Of a stretch of 64,000 bases of DNA, positions 1 through 8,266 are shown in pieces. The stretch lies in NCBI RefSeq assembly GCF_016743775.1, contig NZ_JAEQMY010000010.1, positions 1-64,000 on the forward strand, read 5' to 3'. The number at the start of each line of letters is the position of its first letter. The stretch's first letter is position 1. The notes beneath the pieces were generated by a model. The model saw only the letters and a list, made by a program, of their open reading frames with translations, was not told the DNA's origin and did not search any database. A program made the translations under genes and the position numbers. The DNA comes from Microvirga aerilata. Its GTDB lineage: Bacteria > Pseudomonadota > Alphaproteobacteria > Rhizobiales > Beijerinckiaceae.

Positions 1-60
1 GCAGATCAGCCCTGGACCATCATGTCCATCGGCTTGCGTGAATGGGCGCATCAGTTCTGA
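1..60 (+). CDS. C-terminal tail of an unidentified protein (partial, possibly transposase)
   Basis: Frame 1 is open from the first base to a TGA at 58-60 and encodes the tail ADQPWTIMSIGLREWAHQF. I do not recognise the family. The last part recurs with mostly silent changes at 15379-15346 on the other strand, where it reads MSIGVREWAHQ followed by a stop. That pattern suggests the 3' end of a repeated gene such as a transposase, with the following bases being part of the element end. The body of the gene lies outside the window, so its function cannot be read here. Confidence 0.3.
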   Translation, partial: ADQPWTIMSIGLREWAHQF

Positions 61-79
61 TCAGTGGGACTTGGTATTA
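21..79 (+). repeat. 59-bp repeat, copy 1 (inverted relative to copy 2)
   Basis: These 59 bases align without gaps to the reverse complement of 15321-15379, with 50 of 59 identical by my count. The match covers the last codons of a coding frame and about 20 bases after its stop, ending in ACTTGGTATTA here and ACTTGGTATCA there. Coding sequence plus a conserved non-coding end is what an insertion-sequence terminus looks like, but no family was assigned. Confidence 0.55.
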
Positions 80-201
80 GCGTGCACCCGTGACGCTCAC
101 AGACAAGAATTTCGGTTCTCACATCGGATGGCAGACGGGCATCACCTCATTGGCTGGGGTGTTCAAGGCGATGATCACCGAAGTTCGTTGACGCGCAGGC
201 G

Positions 202-1356
202 TCAGTATGCCGGAACCAGTCGCTGCTCGACCAGGGGCGCATCCATGCGAAACCGCAGACCCTCCCGGTTATACCGAACCTCCACCTCGGCACGGCACTG
301 CATGGGCAGAACCCGCTGGAGCAGGGTTGTGCCAAAGCCCTTGTGCTGCGGTTCGCTCACGGGTGGACCACCGAACTCCCGCCATTCCAGATGAAGCTTC
401 CTGACACCGTCAGTCTCACCCACGTTCCACCTGACTTCAACGTGTCCGCCTGGAACTGACAGAGCCCCGTACCGAACAGCATTCGTGGTGAATTCATGGA
501 GCGCCATGCCCACCGGCACCGCCAGATCAGCCGATAGCTCAACCGGTGGTCCGATCAACATAAAGCGCGGTTGTCGGCTCTCGGCGAACGGCTTTAGCTC
601 CGTGAGAGCGATTTCCCGCAACGAGGCTGTCTGCCAGTAGTCCTCCGTCAGCAGGTTGTGGGTCTTCGCCAAAGAGGCAATGCGCTTCGAGAATGAGCGG
701 TAAAACTCATCAAAGCTGCCGGTGGAATGGCCCGTGGCTCCAACGAGCGCCTGGACGGTGGCCAGGGTGTTCTTCACCCGATGATGAAGCTCGCGAACCA
801 GCAAGGCCTGCCGCTGCTCGACCTTATGGCTAGCCTCCAGCCGCTCATCCCGTTCCGCGATAGCTCGGCGAAGCTCCAGTTGCGACATCACCTGCCGCGC
901 CAGCAGGGTAAGGGTAGCAGCCTGATCCTCTGTGAGATCGCGCGGCACACAGTCGAGCACACACAGTGCTCCTAACGGCTCCCCATCAGGTGTTCTCAGC
1001 GCAGCCCCTGCGTAAAAACGCAAGTTGGGCTCGCCCGTCACCAGCGGGTTGTGAGCAAAGCGAGGGGCCTCGCTCAGGTCAGGAACGATGGTCAACCCAG
1101 GCTGAAGCATGGCGGTAAGGCAGATGGAACGATCCAGCGGTGTCTCTCGAACGCCAAGCCCCACCTCGGCCTTGAACCACTGCCTGCGTTCGTCGATGAG
1201 GCTGATGAGAGCAATCGGAGCCTGACAGGCGCGAGCGGCAAGCCGCACAAGATCGTCGAACGCAGGTTCTGGCGGCGTGTCGAGAACCCGGTAGCTGCGC
1301 AGGGCTGCGAGCCGGTCACTCTCCGTCCAAGAAGGATGCAATTTGTCGTTCAACAC
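202..1356 (-). CDS. GAF-domain HWE-family sensor histidine kinase
   Basis: This 384-residue soluble kinase has an N-terminal GAF sensor (about residues 25-165) containing LISLIDERRQWFKA and GALCVLD. It is followed by a short coiled linker and an HWE-type dimerisation and ATPase module. The phospho-acceptor region is ELHHRVKNTLATVQ (near residue 190), the N-box is HEFTTNAVRYGALS, the WREFGGPP stretch is the W-x-E part of the family signature, and KGFGTTLL is the G-box. No transmembrane segment is visible. HWE kinases often feed the PhyR-NepR-EcfG general stress response, so that role is likely by context. The start is a GTG, and an EcfG-like promoter lies about 30 bases upstream. A single-domain response regulator follows on the same strand at higher coordinates. 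Confidence 0.9.
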   Translation of the reverse strand: MLNDKLHPSWTESDRLAALRSYRVLDTPPEPAFDDLVRLAARACQAPIALISLIDERRQWFKAEVGLGVRETPLDRSICLTAMLQPGLTIVPDLSEAPRFAHNPLVTGEPNLRFYAGAALRTPDGEPLGALCVLDCVPRDLTEDQAATLTLLARQVMSQLELRRAIAERDERLEASHKVEQRQALLVRELHHRVKNTLATVQALVGATGHSTGSFDEFYRSFSKRIASLAKTHNLLTEDYWQTASLREIALTELKPFAESRQPRFMLIGPPVELSADLAVPVGMALHEFTTNAVRYGALSVPGGHVEVRWNVGETDGVRKLHLEWREFGGPPVSEPQHKGFGTTLLQRVLPMQCRAEVEVRYNREGLRFRMDAPLVEQRLVPAY

Positions 1357-1386
1357 GAGGGGATTACCACTGACACCAACCGTGAG

Positions 1387-1411
1387 AACGTGCTTAACCT
1401 ATGTTAGTTCG
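1387..1411 (-). promoter_or_regulatory. EcfG-type promoter of the GAF-HWE kinase
   Basis: Read on the minus strand this is CGAAC, 16 bases, CGTT. The -10 element is perfect and the -35 has one mismatch to GGAAC. It sits about 31 bases ahead of the GTG start of the kinase, a sensible promoter distance. Confidence 0.5.
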
Positions 1412-1439
1412 AACGAGACCGTTTGTTTCCCCGGGCAAC

Positions 1440-1817
1440 TTAGTCGCAGCCGACCAGAAGCTGCTGGCAGGCTTGGAGTAGAGCCGCAGCCGGAACAGGC
1501 TTCTCAATCCAGGTGATATGGTTGAACTCGGACAGAAGCTGTCGATCTTCCTGGTATCCCGAGTAGATCAGGAAAGGCACCTCACGATGGCTTAGCTCCA
1601 AGGCGATCTCACGGCAGGGGCCGTCCTTCAGAGTGGTATCGAGAATGGCCATGTCAGGCGTGGCAGTTTGGAGCCACTCCAGGGCGGCAGAGCAAGTCGC
1701 AAAGGGACCAGCAACCTCGTAGTCTGCATCCTGCAAATCATCCTGAAGGGAGAGAGCTATCAGAGCCTCGTCCTCCAGAACCAGAACAAGTGGTCTGCTG
1801 TTAGGGTGCTTGGTCAT
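1440..1817 (-). CDS. single-domain response regulator
   Basis: This 125-residue protein is a lone CheY-like receiver. The acidic pair is in VLEDEALIA, the phospho-acceptor Asp is in MAILDTTLKDG, the switch Ser is in FLIYSG, and the conserved Lys-Pro is in WIEKPVP. It has no output domain. It resembles the regulator at 51091-51492 in length and in the I(L/Y)SG and EKPV motifs. It lies upstream of the HWE kinase on the same strand with an 83-base gap. Stand-alone receivers next to HWE kinases commonly act as phosphate sinks or relays in the alphaproteobacterial stress response; that role is inferred. Confidence 0.88.
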   Translation of the reverse strand: MTKHPNSRPLVLVLEDEALIALSLQDDLQDADYEVAGPFATCSAALEWLQTATPDMAILDTTLKDGPCREIALELSHREVPFLIYSGYQEDRQLLSEFNHITWIEKPVPAAALLQACQQLLVGCD

Positions 1818-1896
1818 CGGGTAAGCCTTAGGCCGTCAGGCTTGAATCTAACCTGAACAGGCAAGCTTGACTATTGCTTGTGTGGGAGACAGCAGA

Positions 1897-1983
1897 TTAC
1901 CTTGGTGCCAGAGCCGCCTTGGTCACGCTGTCACGGCCATGGCCAGCCTAACTGGTGAGGTCCAGAAGGAACTCGCGCAGCAT
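1897..1983 (-). pseudogene. 3' remnant of an EcfG-type sigma factor gene
   Basis: The minus strand reads MLREFLLDLTS, then TAG, then AGHGRDSVTKAALAPR and a TAA. Codon for codon this matches the last residues of the sigma factor at 12816-13358, which ends LLDLTS, an 11-residue stretch, then TKAALAAR and a stop at the same spacing. The internal TAG replaces the Glu after LLDLTS. Upstream of this point the similarity ends, so this is a decayed fragment of a third sigma gene. I found it by comparing the two stretches by eye. Confidence 0.65.
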
Positions 1984-1984
1984 C

Positions 1985-2386
1985 TCAAGTGAACTCCTTT
2001 GCGCGCCGAGCCATCCAAGGGAGCAACGACCGGTAATGTTTGGGCGGACTCAGAACTGGCTTTGCCAAGGTCGTATGGAGGGCGAGATGAACCGCTCTTC
2101 GCAGAGCAGCAGCTTGCGCTCGGTCGCGCAGAGCCGCATGGCGCAGATACTGGGCAGCAAACCGCAGATGAGCAGCCTGATCGGCTCGGTTCTGATCAGC
2201 CAACCGCTTGAGGTTGAGTTCAAGCCGAAGAACAGCACGTTCGCGACGTTCCGCCCAGCGCTCAAGAGCCTGTGCTTGCTGGAGGAACTTTGACTGACGG
2301 CAGCTTCTAATCATCTGCGCACCAAGCATGTTCTGTCCGAACAAACTCAATCTCGCAGGAAACTGTGGTTTATCGGAAACCGCCAA
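1985..2386 (-). CDS. hypothetical Ala/Arg-rich helical protein (doubtful)
   Basis: An open frame of up to 133 residues begins at TTG; the first ATG gives about 114 residues. The middle is a long predicted amphipathic helix rich in Ala, Arg, Leu and Gln, such as LERWAERRERAVLRLELNL. No family is recognised. It ends directly ahead of the sigma-factor remnant. Other frames over the same bases are also open, so coding status is uncertain. Confidence 0.3.
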   Translation of the reverse strand: MAVSDKPQFPARLSLFGQNMLGAQMIRSCRQSKFLQQAQALERWAERRERAVLRLELNLKRLADQNRADQAAHLRFAAQYLRHAALRDRAQAAALRRAVHLALHTTLAKPVLSPPKHYRSLLPWMARRAKEFT

Positions 2387-2434
2387 GCACCGGCCCCGCG
2401 AGGCGTGCTCCTCGGAGCCAGTGTGGTGAGGCGT

Positions 2435-2854
2435 TTACTCGATGATGTCGACGATCCCACGGGTGCGGGGATCAACCAGCACGGTCCGGTCATTCACAAC
2501 CGTATAGCGATAAGGGTTCCGCAGTCCGACACTGGCCGGGAGTGGCGCAAGCCGTGCGCCTGCTGGCGCAGGTTGCCCCACTCTCACCGGCTCGGCGACC
2601 TGAGCCGAGCGGCTCCGTTGCGTGGCCACATAGGTGCGAACCCGTGTCGTCTCCTCAGAGGTCAGGATTCCACCAACTGCCGCGCCAGCAACGCCACCAA
2701 CAGCCGCACCAACCGGACCGCCTACGACTGCGCCGACCACCGCACCGCCCACCACCCCAGAGGCAAACCCTCGTCCGGGGTCGGTCTGGCAAGCCGCCAG
2801 CGGAAGAGCAAGCAGGGAAAGAACCAGAGCAGACCTGAAACTATGCTGGTGCAT
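2435..2854 (-). CDS. Gly-rich lipoprotein with DUF1236-like C-terminus
   Basis: This 139-residue protein opens with a lipoprotein signal, MHQHSFRSAL through LPLAAC, with the lipobox LAAC near residue 22. A Gly/Ala/Val-rich segment of GxxxG repeats (about residues 30-65) resembles glycine-zipper membrane-associating stretches. The C-terminus, YRYTVVNDRTVLVDPRTRGI, resembles DUF1236 repeats of rhizobial envelope proteins. The chosen ATG precedes the signal peptide; a longer open frame upstream lacks one. A perfect EcfG-type promoter lies 30 bases upstream. It is likely an envelope protein of the general stress response; its exact job is unknown. Confidence 0.8.
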   Translation of the reverse strand: MHQHSFRSALVLSLLALPLAACQTDPGRGFASGVVGGAVVGAVVGGPVGAAVGGVAGAAVGGILTSEETTRVRTYVATQRSRSAQVAEPVRVGQPAPAGARLAPLPASVGLRNPYRYTVVNDRTVLVDPRTRGIVDIIE

Positions 2855-2883
2855 GGGGGGATGCCTTCTGGAGGACAAACGCC

Positions 2884-2908
2884 AACGCCGTGAAGCTTGA
2901 CCTGTTCC
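2884..2908 (-). promoter_or_regulatory. EcfG-type promoter of the lipoprotein gene
   Basis: On the minus strand the sequence is GGAAC, 16 bases, CGTT, a perfect match to the general-stress-response promoter of alphaproteobacteria. It lies 30 bases upstream of the ATG at 2854. Confidence 0.7.
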
Positions 2909-3041
2909 TCTGAACCGATCCGAAGGATCAGGGTGGCTCAACATGCGGCACCAAAGCGGGCTGCCCTGGTATCGTGTTCTACATGAGAGTTGACACCACC
3001 GGCAGCGTGTAAGACGCACAAGCCGGTGAGGCAGGTTGCAG

Positions 3042-3530
3042 CTACCTTCTTCGGCTGAACAAAGCGGCCATCAGCCCACCCCGCTTGCGAACAGGCTGAG
3101 GTCCAGCTTGAACCTGAAATGGCTCAGGGTTGACGTCCGCGTCGGGCGTTCGTTCGATCTCAAATTCTGAGTGGACCTCCAGTTCAACCCGATGATGCTC
3201 ATCAGCCTCTCGGTTGGCCTCTGGCGGTTCCACCAGCATTAGATCAGGCGCGGGTTCCCTCTCCACCTCCTGTGCTGCGGGGGAGAGTATCTCGACCCGA
3301 CCCGGAAAGTCGTTCCGGGACTCGTAGCGGACGTAATCCTGGAAACCGGGTCTGATCCGGTGCTCTCGGTCGAGGATAACCTCGTGCGTGACTTCCATCA
3401 CGAAGAAGCGCCCTTCTGGACTTGTCACATCCACCCGCCTGACTACTCCCTCGCAAAAGCTCCTCATCAGATTCGGAGGATGGAAATGGACCCTGACCTT
3501 ATCCCCAACCGCAACTTCGGCCATCAGCAT
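3042..3530 (-). CDS. conserved hypothetical protein, basic C-terminal tail
   Basis: This 162-residue soluble protein starts one base after the stop of the LuxR-type gene (TGA-G-ATG), so the two are probably co-transcribed and translationally coupled. The N-terminal half (VAVGDKVRVHFHPPN, VVRRVDVTSPEGRFFVMEV) looks like a small beta-barrel. The second half is acidic and low in complexity, and the end, MAALFSRRR, is basic. A second ATG two codons in is an alternative start. I do not recognise a named family. Confidence 0.7.
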   Translation of the reverse strand: MLMAEVAVGDKVRVHFHPPNLMRSFCEGVVRRVDVTSPEGRFFVMEVTHEVILDREHRIRPGFQDYVRYESRNDFPGRVEILSPAAQEVEREPAPDLMLVEPPEANREADEHHRVELEVHSEFEIERTPDADVNPEPFQVQAGPQPVRKRGGLMAALFSRRR

Positions 3531-3531
3531 C

Positions 3532-4275
3532 TCACTTATTCACGGAAGGTCCATCTTGTCGCGGCAGACGCTCGCTTGCCCACATGGCAGCTTGGGTACG
3601 GTTAGCCACGCCAATCTTGCGCAGGATCGCTTTGACGTGAACCTTGATGGTGGCTTCCGTGATATCGAACTGTCGGGCAATGACCTTATTCGGCGTCCCC
3701 TCCTTCAGATAGCTCAGGACTTCCGTCTCCCGCGCGGACAGCTTGTACGACTTCAGATCGGAAAGCTGCGGCTCTGCCGTGTTGTCTTGAAGGGGCTGCT
3801 CTTGCCTCTGGGGAGCCGCATCCATGAGCGAGCGCAGGACCACCGAAGGCACTATACTCTCGCCGAGCATGACGAGTTCCAGCGACTTGATCAGAACGTC
3901 AGGAGCCGTGGCGGTTAAGCAGAAGCCGGTCACGCCAGCCTGATGTGCCGTGCGCACGAAGCCGAGATCGAACTGATCAGCCAGAGCAACAATCCGCATC
4001 TCTGGCGACCGCTCTTTCACCTGCCGGATCACCTCAAGCACACGACCGCTGTTCTGGGTGGTTTCGATGATCATCAATGCTGTGTTGAGAGCACAATACT
4101 GAAGTCGCTTTGGGCCTGTGACAGATGCTGCCTCGGCGATCACAAACGGCGTGTCCCGCAGGATGTGCTGAAGCCCTGAGCGGAGAAGGAAGCTGTCACA
4201 GATCAGAGCCGTTGGAACGGCTGGATCAGACTGAGATGTGTAATTTTGTACAAGCGTCAGCGTTTGCGCAGTCAT
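3532..4275 (-). CDS. LuxR/NarL-type transcriptional regulator with degenerate receiver
   Basis: The chosen start gives 247 residues; it is preceded by a GGGGG ribosome-binding stretch, and 26 further codons upstream are open but less likely. The C-terminal helix-turn-helix (about residues 180-240) is a clear LuxR/NarL output domain: LSARETEVLSYLKEG, then NKVIARQFDITEATIKVHVK. The N-terminal part folds like a receiver (PTALICDSFLLRSGLQHIL), but the phospho-acceptor position reads LMIIETTQ, so Glu replaces Asp. This suggests a pseudo-receiver that is constitutively active or senses something else. It heads an operon with the hypothetical gene that follows. Confidence 0.88.
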   Translation of the reverse strand: MTAQTLTLVQNYTSQSDPAVPTALICDSFLLRSGLQHILRDTPFVIAEAASVTGPKRLQYCALNTALMIIETTQNSGRVLEVIRQVKERSPEMRIVALADQFDLGFVRTAHQAGVTGFCLTATAPDVLIKSLELVMLGESIVPSVVLRSLMDAAPQRQEQPLQDNTAEPQLSDLKSYKLSARETEVLSYLKEGTPNKVIARQFDITEATIKVHVKAILRKIGVANRTQAAMWASERLPRQDGPSVNK

Positions 4276-4473
4276 CCGTGCCCCCTGGTCGGATTTCGAT
4301 GTTAAGGAACTATAAATACATCGTAGGAAGCTTGTCTGTCGTGATTCAGACAAAGCATAGTAAAACGAAAGTCTTAGAGTTGATCGTCAATCAGATCAGC
4401 GGGATTAAGCTTGGCTTTAAACCGCGAAGACACCCAACTCTGACTGAACTCCGCTGCGGATCGAGATCACAGG

Positions 4474-4500
4474 CAAAAAGAAGCGCCCATGAGGGCGCTC
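4474..4500 (-). terminator. rho-independent terminator
   Basis: On the minus strand GAGCGCCC, a short loop and GGGCGC are followed by TTCTTTTTG. It lies 45 bases after the stop of the gene at 4545-4847 and fits as its terminator. Confidence 0.75.
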
Positions 4501-4544
4501 GAAAGTTCTGCCATAGGCGCGGATGAGCCGGTCACGCTGAGAGA

Positions 4545-4847
4545 TTAGCCGATCGCCTGAAGTTCGTCCGAGACCGTTAATGAGAGGTGGCTCTGAAGTT
4601 CGGCAACCAACGCCACATAGGGCTGACGCCGCTCGCGGTGGCGTCGCTTCAGGTTGTCGATAATCTGCCTCTTCAGCGCGGGATCGGTCCTGCCGCGCTC
4701 CACCCGTTGCACCTCATGCTGATGCTCAAAGTCGAGGTTGGACAGGGTGCGTGACGTGCTCTGCAACGAACCGTGCAGGTCAAAGGCTCGATCTGCACCG
4801 ATGATCAGGCGGTTGAGCGCCGAGGAAACGGGCTGTTGGTTTTGCAT
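4545..4847 (-). CDS. hypothetical protein
   Basis: This 100-residue protein has no recognised family. The ATG at 4847 was chosen because a GAGGGG ribosome-binding site lies a few bases upstream; the open frame extends 20 codons further without one. The protein is rich in charged and Gln residues, with predicted helices (RQIIDNLKRRHRERRQPYVA) and no signal peptide or membrane segment. It is transcribed alone and ends at a good terminator. Confidence 0.6.
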   Translation of the reverse strand: MQNQQPVSSALNRLIIGADRAFDLHGSLQSTSRTLSNLDFEHQHEVQRVERGRTDPALKRQIIDNLKRRHRERRQPYVALVAELQSHLSLTVSDELQAIG

Positions 4848-4998
4848 TGTGACCCCTCGACTGGCTGTGCTGAGCCGCACATTTTTCGAGGCGCTCAAGC
4901 TCAGCACATACCAGTCTTCAAGAAACGTTCATCCCTAAACTATTCTCCTTCGACACACATTTGCCATGTCACAGTTCCTGATCTCTTTACGTGGGAGT

Positions 4999-5190
4999 TC
5001 AGGTGCTTGGCGGCAGATTGTGACTGGGTGGCTGCTGAAGGCGTATCGGGGAATACTGGAGACGGATGCTCTTGTCTGTTCGATGCCCGACAAAAGCGAA
5101 CACTCTTTTGTATGGGTCAGCTTTCCGCAAAAGGATGATCGGGCACAGGGGACAATCGATCGGAACAAGCACCAATGGAAAATGGGCCAT
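4999..5190 (-). pseudogene. possible diverged copy of the Cys-motif protein at 15504-15833
   Basis: The minus strand encodes MAHFPLVLVPIDCPLCP, which parallels LSDFPWVIVRVDCPLCP in the protein at 15504-15833, with DNA similarity across the same stretch. After that point the two diverge, and the second Cys cluster of the intact gene is absent. This looks like a decayed or truncated relative. The 464-base interval 4848-5311 holds nothing else I can support. Confidence 0.3.
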
Positions 5191-5311
5191 CCGCTCACCA
5201 TCGCTGCGATTCAGATATACTACGTTTGAGCAACCTGCTGTTCCCAAGCTTTTGGATTATATTACCAATAAGCCAACGTATTCCTTCCCTCAGTCCGCAG
5301 GAGCCAAGGGA

Positions 5312-5428
5312 ATGAAAGTTTGCCGTGAACTGGGCTTTCACAGTCGACCACGAGGGGTGGACTGGACTGGCGCGGCCATCCTGGTCGTCTCTGTCTTTGC
5401 CGCCATGGCGCTTCTGGCAGCAGTGTGA
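5312..5428 (+). CDS. small single-pass membrane protein (38 residues)
   Basis: An ATG with GCAGGAGCC about 10 bases upstream opens a 38-codon frame: a basic N-terminus (MKVCRELGFHSRPRG) followed by one hydrophobic segment (GAAILVVSVFAAMALLAAV). This is the topology of a small inner-membrane protein. No family is recognised and its size makes the call tentative. Confidence 0.35.
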   Translation: MKVCRELGFHSRPRGVDWTGAAILVVSVFAAMALLAAV

Positions 5429-5445
5429 CCTACTCAGTAGAGGCG

Positions 5446-5646
5446 TCAGATAGCAAGCCGCTGGTTGTGGTGTCCAGCACGGCTGCGCTCCTGTTCGATG
5501 CGAGACAGTGCCACCTCGATGTTGCGGGGCAGAGGCTGCCGGATCACGTCGGCATAAACGGAGCGTAGGTCGGCTCCGATGCGGCGCAACAGTTCAAGAT
5601 CGGATGTCACTGAACTTTGCTTACCTGTGTTCGCGCCGCTCTCCAT
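5446..5646 (-). CDS. NepR-like anti-sigma factor (orphan)
   Basis: The 66-residue product carries the NepR pattern of two short helices: LLRRIGADLRSVYADVIRQP followed by LPRNIEVALSRIEQ. In known members this binds EcfG until phosphorylated PhyR displaces it. The ATG at 5646 has GGGAGG six bases upstream; an in-frame GTG eight codons earlier lacks such a site. No sigma factor gene is adjacent, unlike the NepR at 13348-13578, so it may act in trans on one of the two sigma factors in the window. No EcfG promoter was found upstream. Confidence 0.65.
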   Translation of the reverse strand: MESGANTGKQSSVTSDLELLRRIGADLRSVYADVIRQPLPRNIEVALSRIEQERSRAGHHNQRLAI

Positions 5647-5945
5647 GACCGCCTCCCAACCCTCAGACACTATTGGTATCGAGCCGTTGCGTAGTCGTTA
5701 ACCATCTTTTGCGACTCCTGTGGAAAACGGGCATAGCCCGCTTGATACTCCCTTTTCGTGCTTGTCGACCATGAGGCGCAACTGAACGCGCTAAGTGCAG
5801 GAGCGGAGCCTAAATTACGAGAATCGCCATAAAAAAGCTCTGAAACAAAACGAGAACATCTTCAACTCAGAAGGAGAGCATCCTCGTCAGCGGTGCCATC
5901 CATTGTTACAGTCAGAGAGGCTGAGAGATCGTCTCAGCAGGCACC

Positions 5946-8144
5946 ATGAACCAGATGTTTCGACCCTCACAAGTTGATCAGAGACCCGTCCTGGAAACGC
6001 TTGCGGGCTCGGTGGAGCGCGTCACCTTCCACAATGCCGAGAATGGCTTTGCCGTCCTGAAGGTGCATACACGGGGCAAACGGGACCTTGTGACAGTGGT
6101 TGGCCATACCCCTTCTGTTTCTGCTGGGGAATGGATTACGGCCAGTGGCATCTGGATCAGCGACCGCACCCACGGCCTCCAGTTCAAGGCTGAGATACTC
6201 AAGACCACACCACCGACCGGGGCCGAGGGCATTGAGAAGTATCTGGCCTCGGGCCAGATGCGCGGCATCGGCCCTGCCATGGCCAAGCGCATTGTTGCTG
6301 CCTTTGGGGTAGACACCTTCGAGATCATCGAGGCCAAGCCCGAGCGTCTGACCGAAGTTTCTGGCATTGGCCCGATGCGAGCCTCTCGGATCGTCTCAGG
6401 TTGGGCCGAGCAGAAGGCGGTGCGGGAGATCATGATCTTCCTGCATGCCCATGGGGTCGGAACAGCCAGAGCGGTGCGCATCTTCAAGACCTATGGCTAT
6501 GAGGCCATTCAGGTCATGACCGAGGACCCCTACCGGCTGGCCAAGGACGTGCGTGGGATCGGCTTCAAGACGGCGGATGCCATCGCGGCCAAGCTCGGCA
6601 TGGAGAAGACTGCCCCTCAGCGCATCAGGGCCGGTATCTCGTTTGCCCTTCAGACTGCCACCGACGAGGGCCACTGCGCGCTGCCGGTCGAGGCCCTTAC
6701 AAGGCTGGCCGAGCAGTTGCTCGAAGTGGATGCAATCCTGATCCGCACAGCCATTGTCGAGGAGTTGGCCAAGGGAGAGATCATCTCTGACACCATCGGT
6801 GACGAGACCTGTCTGTTCCTCAAGGGTCTGCATCTGTCCGAGCAAGCCATTGCGTCTCGGCTGATCGAACGGGCGTCTGGTTCACTGCCCTGGCCTGAGA
6901 TCGATATCGACAAGGCCATTCCATGGGTGGAAAGCCGCACGGGCAAAACCCTGGCGGCCTCGCAGCGGGAAGCGCTGAAGCTGGTGCTCGGCTCCAAGGT
7001 AGCCGTGGTGACCGGTGGCCCAGGCGTCGGCAAGACAACCCTTCTCGACACCATTCTGCGCGTGTTGGTCGCCAAAGGCGTTCGCGTCGCGTTGGCGGCG
7101 CCCACAGGTCGGGCGGCTAAGCGCATGACCGAACAGACTGGGTTGGAGGCCAAGACGATCCATCGCCTCCTGGAGATCGATCCCAAGCACGGTGGGTTCT
7201 CGAAGAACGAGGAGAACCCGCTCGACTGTGATCTGCTGGTGGTGGACGAGACCTCCATGGTGGACGTGCCGCTGATGAATGCCTTGACCAAGGCCATCCC
7301 GCCAGAAGCAGGGCTGCTGCTGGTGGGCGATGTGGATCAGTTGCCTTCAGTGGGCTCTGGACAGGTGCTGGCCGACATCATTGCCTCCGAGCGTATCCCG
7401 GTCGCCCGTCTGACTGAGGTGTTCCGGCAGGCGGCAGAAAGCCGGATCGTGGTGAATGCTCACCGGATCAACAAGGGCCAGATGCCCGATCCGCCAAAGG
7501 CTGGAGAGGACAGCGACTTCTACTTCGTCGAGATCAATGATCCCGAGGAAGGTGTGCCGAAGATCATCCAGATGATCAAGGAACGCATGCCACGCCGGTT
7601 CGGGCTCGATCCGATGAAGGATGTGCAGGTGCTCTGCCCCATGAACCGGGGTGTGCTGGGAGCCCGCAACCTCAACATCCAGCTTCAGGAAGTACTTAAT
7701 CCCGATCCTCCATCCAAGGTGGAGCGGTTTGGCTGGCGCTTCTCGCCTGGTGATCGGGTGATGGAGACCCAGAACGACTATGACCGTGAGGTGTTCAATG
7801 GTGACCTTGGGATGGTGGTCCGGATCGACGACGAGGAAGGGGCGTTGATAGCCTCCTTTGACGGGCGGGAGGTCTCGTATCCTTTTGGCGAGCTCGACAC
7901 GCTGGTACCCGCCTATGCGACCACCATTCACAAGTCACAAGGCTCGGAGTATCCCGCCGTTATCATTCCGGTCGTGACACAGCACTTCTCGATGTTGGCG
8001 CGCAACCTGCTCTATACGGGCGTGACCCGTGGCAAGCGGCTGGTCGTGCTGGTGGGGCAGAAGAAAGCTGTCGCCATGGCCGTCAGAGGTGGGAAGATGA
8101 AGAAGCGCTGGACCAAACTCCGTGAGTGGCTGGCGGCTTCATGA
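5946..8144 (+). CDS. recD2: RecD2-like ATP-dependent DNA helicase
   Basis: This 732-residue superfamily 1B helicase has the RecD2 layout: an N-terminal OB-like region (VERVTFHNAENGFAVLKV), helix-hairpin-helix segments (GIGPAMAKRIV, GIGPMRASRIV), then the motor. Walker A is TGGPGVGKTT near residue 358, Walker B is LLVVDETSMVD, and the C-terminal SF1 motif is YATTIHKSQGSEYP, followed by YTGVTRGKR. RecD2 unwinds 5'-3' outside the RecBCD complex. It is transcribed alone. The ATG has only a weak ribosome-binding sequence. Confidence 0.93.
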   Translation: MNQMFRPSQVDQRPVLETLAGSVERVTFHNAENGFAVLKVHTRGKRDLVTVVGHTPSVSAGEWITASGIWISDRTHGLQFKAEILKTTPPTGAEGIEKYLASGQMRGIGPAMAKRIVAAFGVDTFEIIEAKPERLTEVSGIGPMRASRIVSGWAEQKAVREIMIFLHAHGVGTARAVRIFKTYGYEAIQVMTEDPYRLAKDVRGIGFKTADAIAAKLGMEKTAPQRIRAGISFALQTATDEGHCALPVEALTRLAEQLLEVDAILIRTAIVEELAKGEIISDTIGDETCLFLKGLHLSEQAIASRLIERASGSLPWPEIDIDKAIPWVESRTGKTLAASQREALKLVLGSKVAVVTGGPGVGKTTLLDTILRVLVAKGVRVALAAPTGRAAKRMTEQTGLEAKTIHRLLEIDPKHGGFSKNEENPLDCDLLVVDETSMVDVPLMNALTKAIPPEAGLLLVGDVDQLPSVGSGQVLADIIASERIPVARLTEVFRQAAESRIVVNAHRINKGQMPDPPKAGEDSDFYFVEINDPEEGVPKIIQMIKERMPRRFGLDPMKDVQVLCPMNRGVLGARNLNIQLQEVLNPDPPSKVERFGWRFSPGDRVMETQNDYDREVFNGDLGMVVRIDDEEGALIASFDGREVSYPFGELDTLVPAYATTIHKSQGSEYPAVIIPVVTQHFSMLARNLLYTGVTRGKRLVVLVGQKKAVAMAVRGGKMKKRWTKLREWLAAS

Positions 8145-8266
8145 ACGGACCATGTCGCCTGCGACTTCACAATCAAGCTTTTCCTGCTTCGCCATCTTGG
8201 TCCTTCTGATCTTGCCTGTGAGTACCATTGACCCAATTCAGTCTCCTCGCCCGTAGGAGGCAAGGA

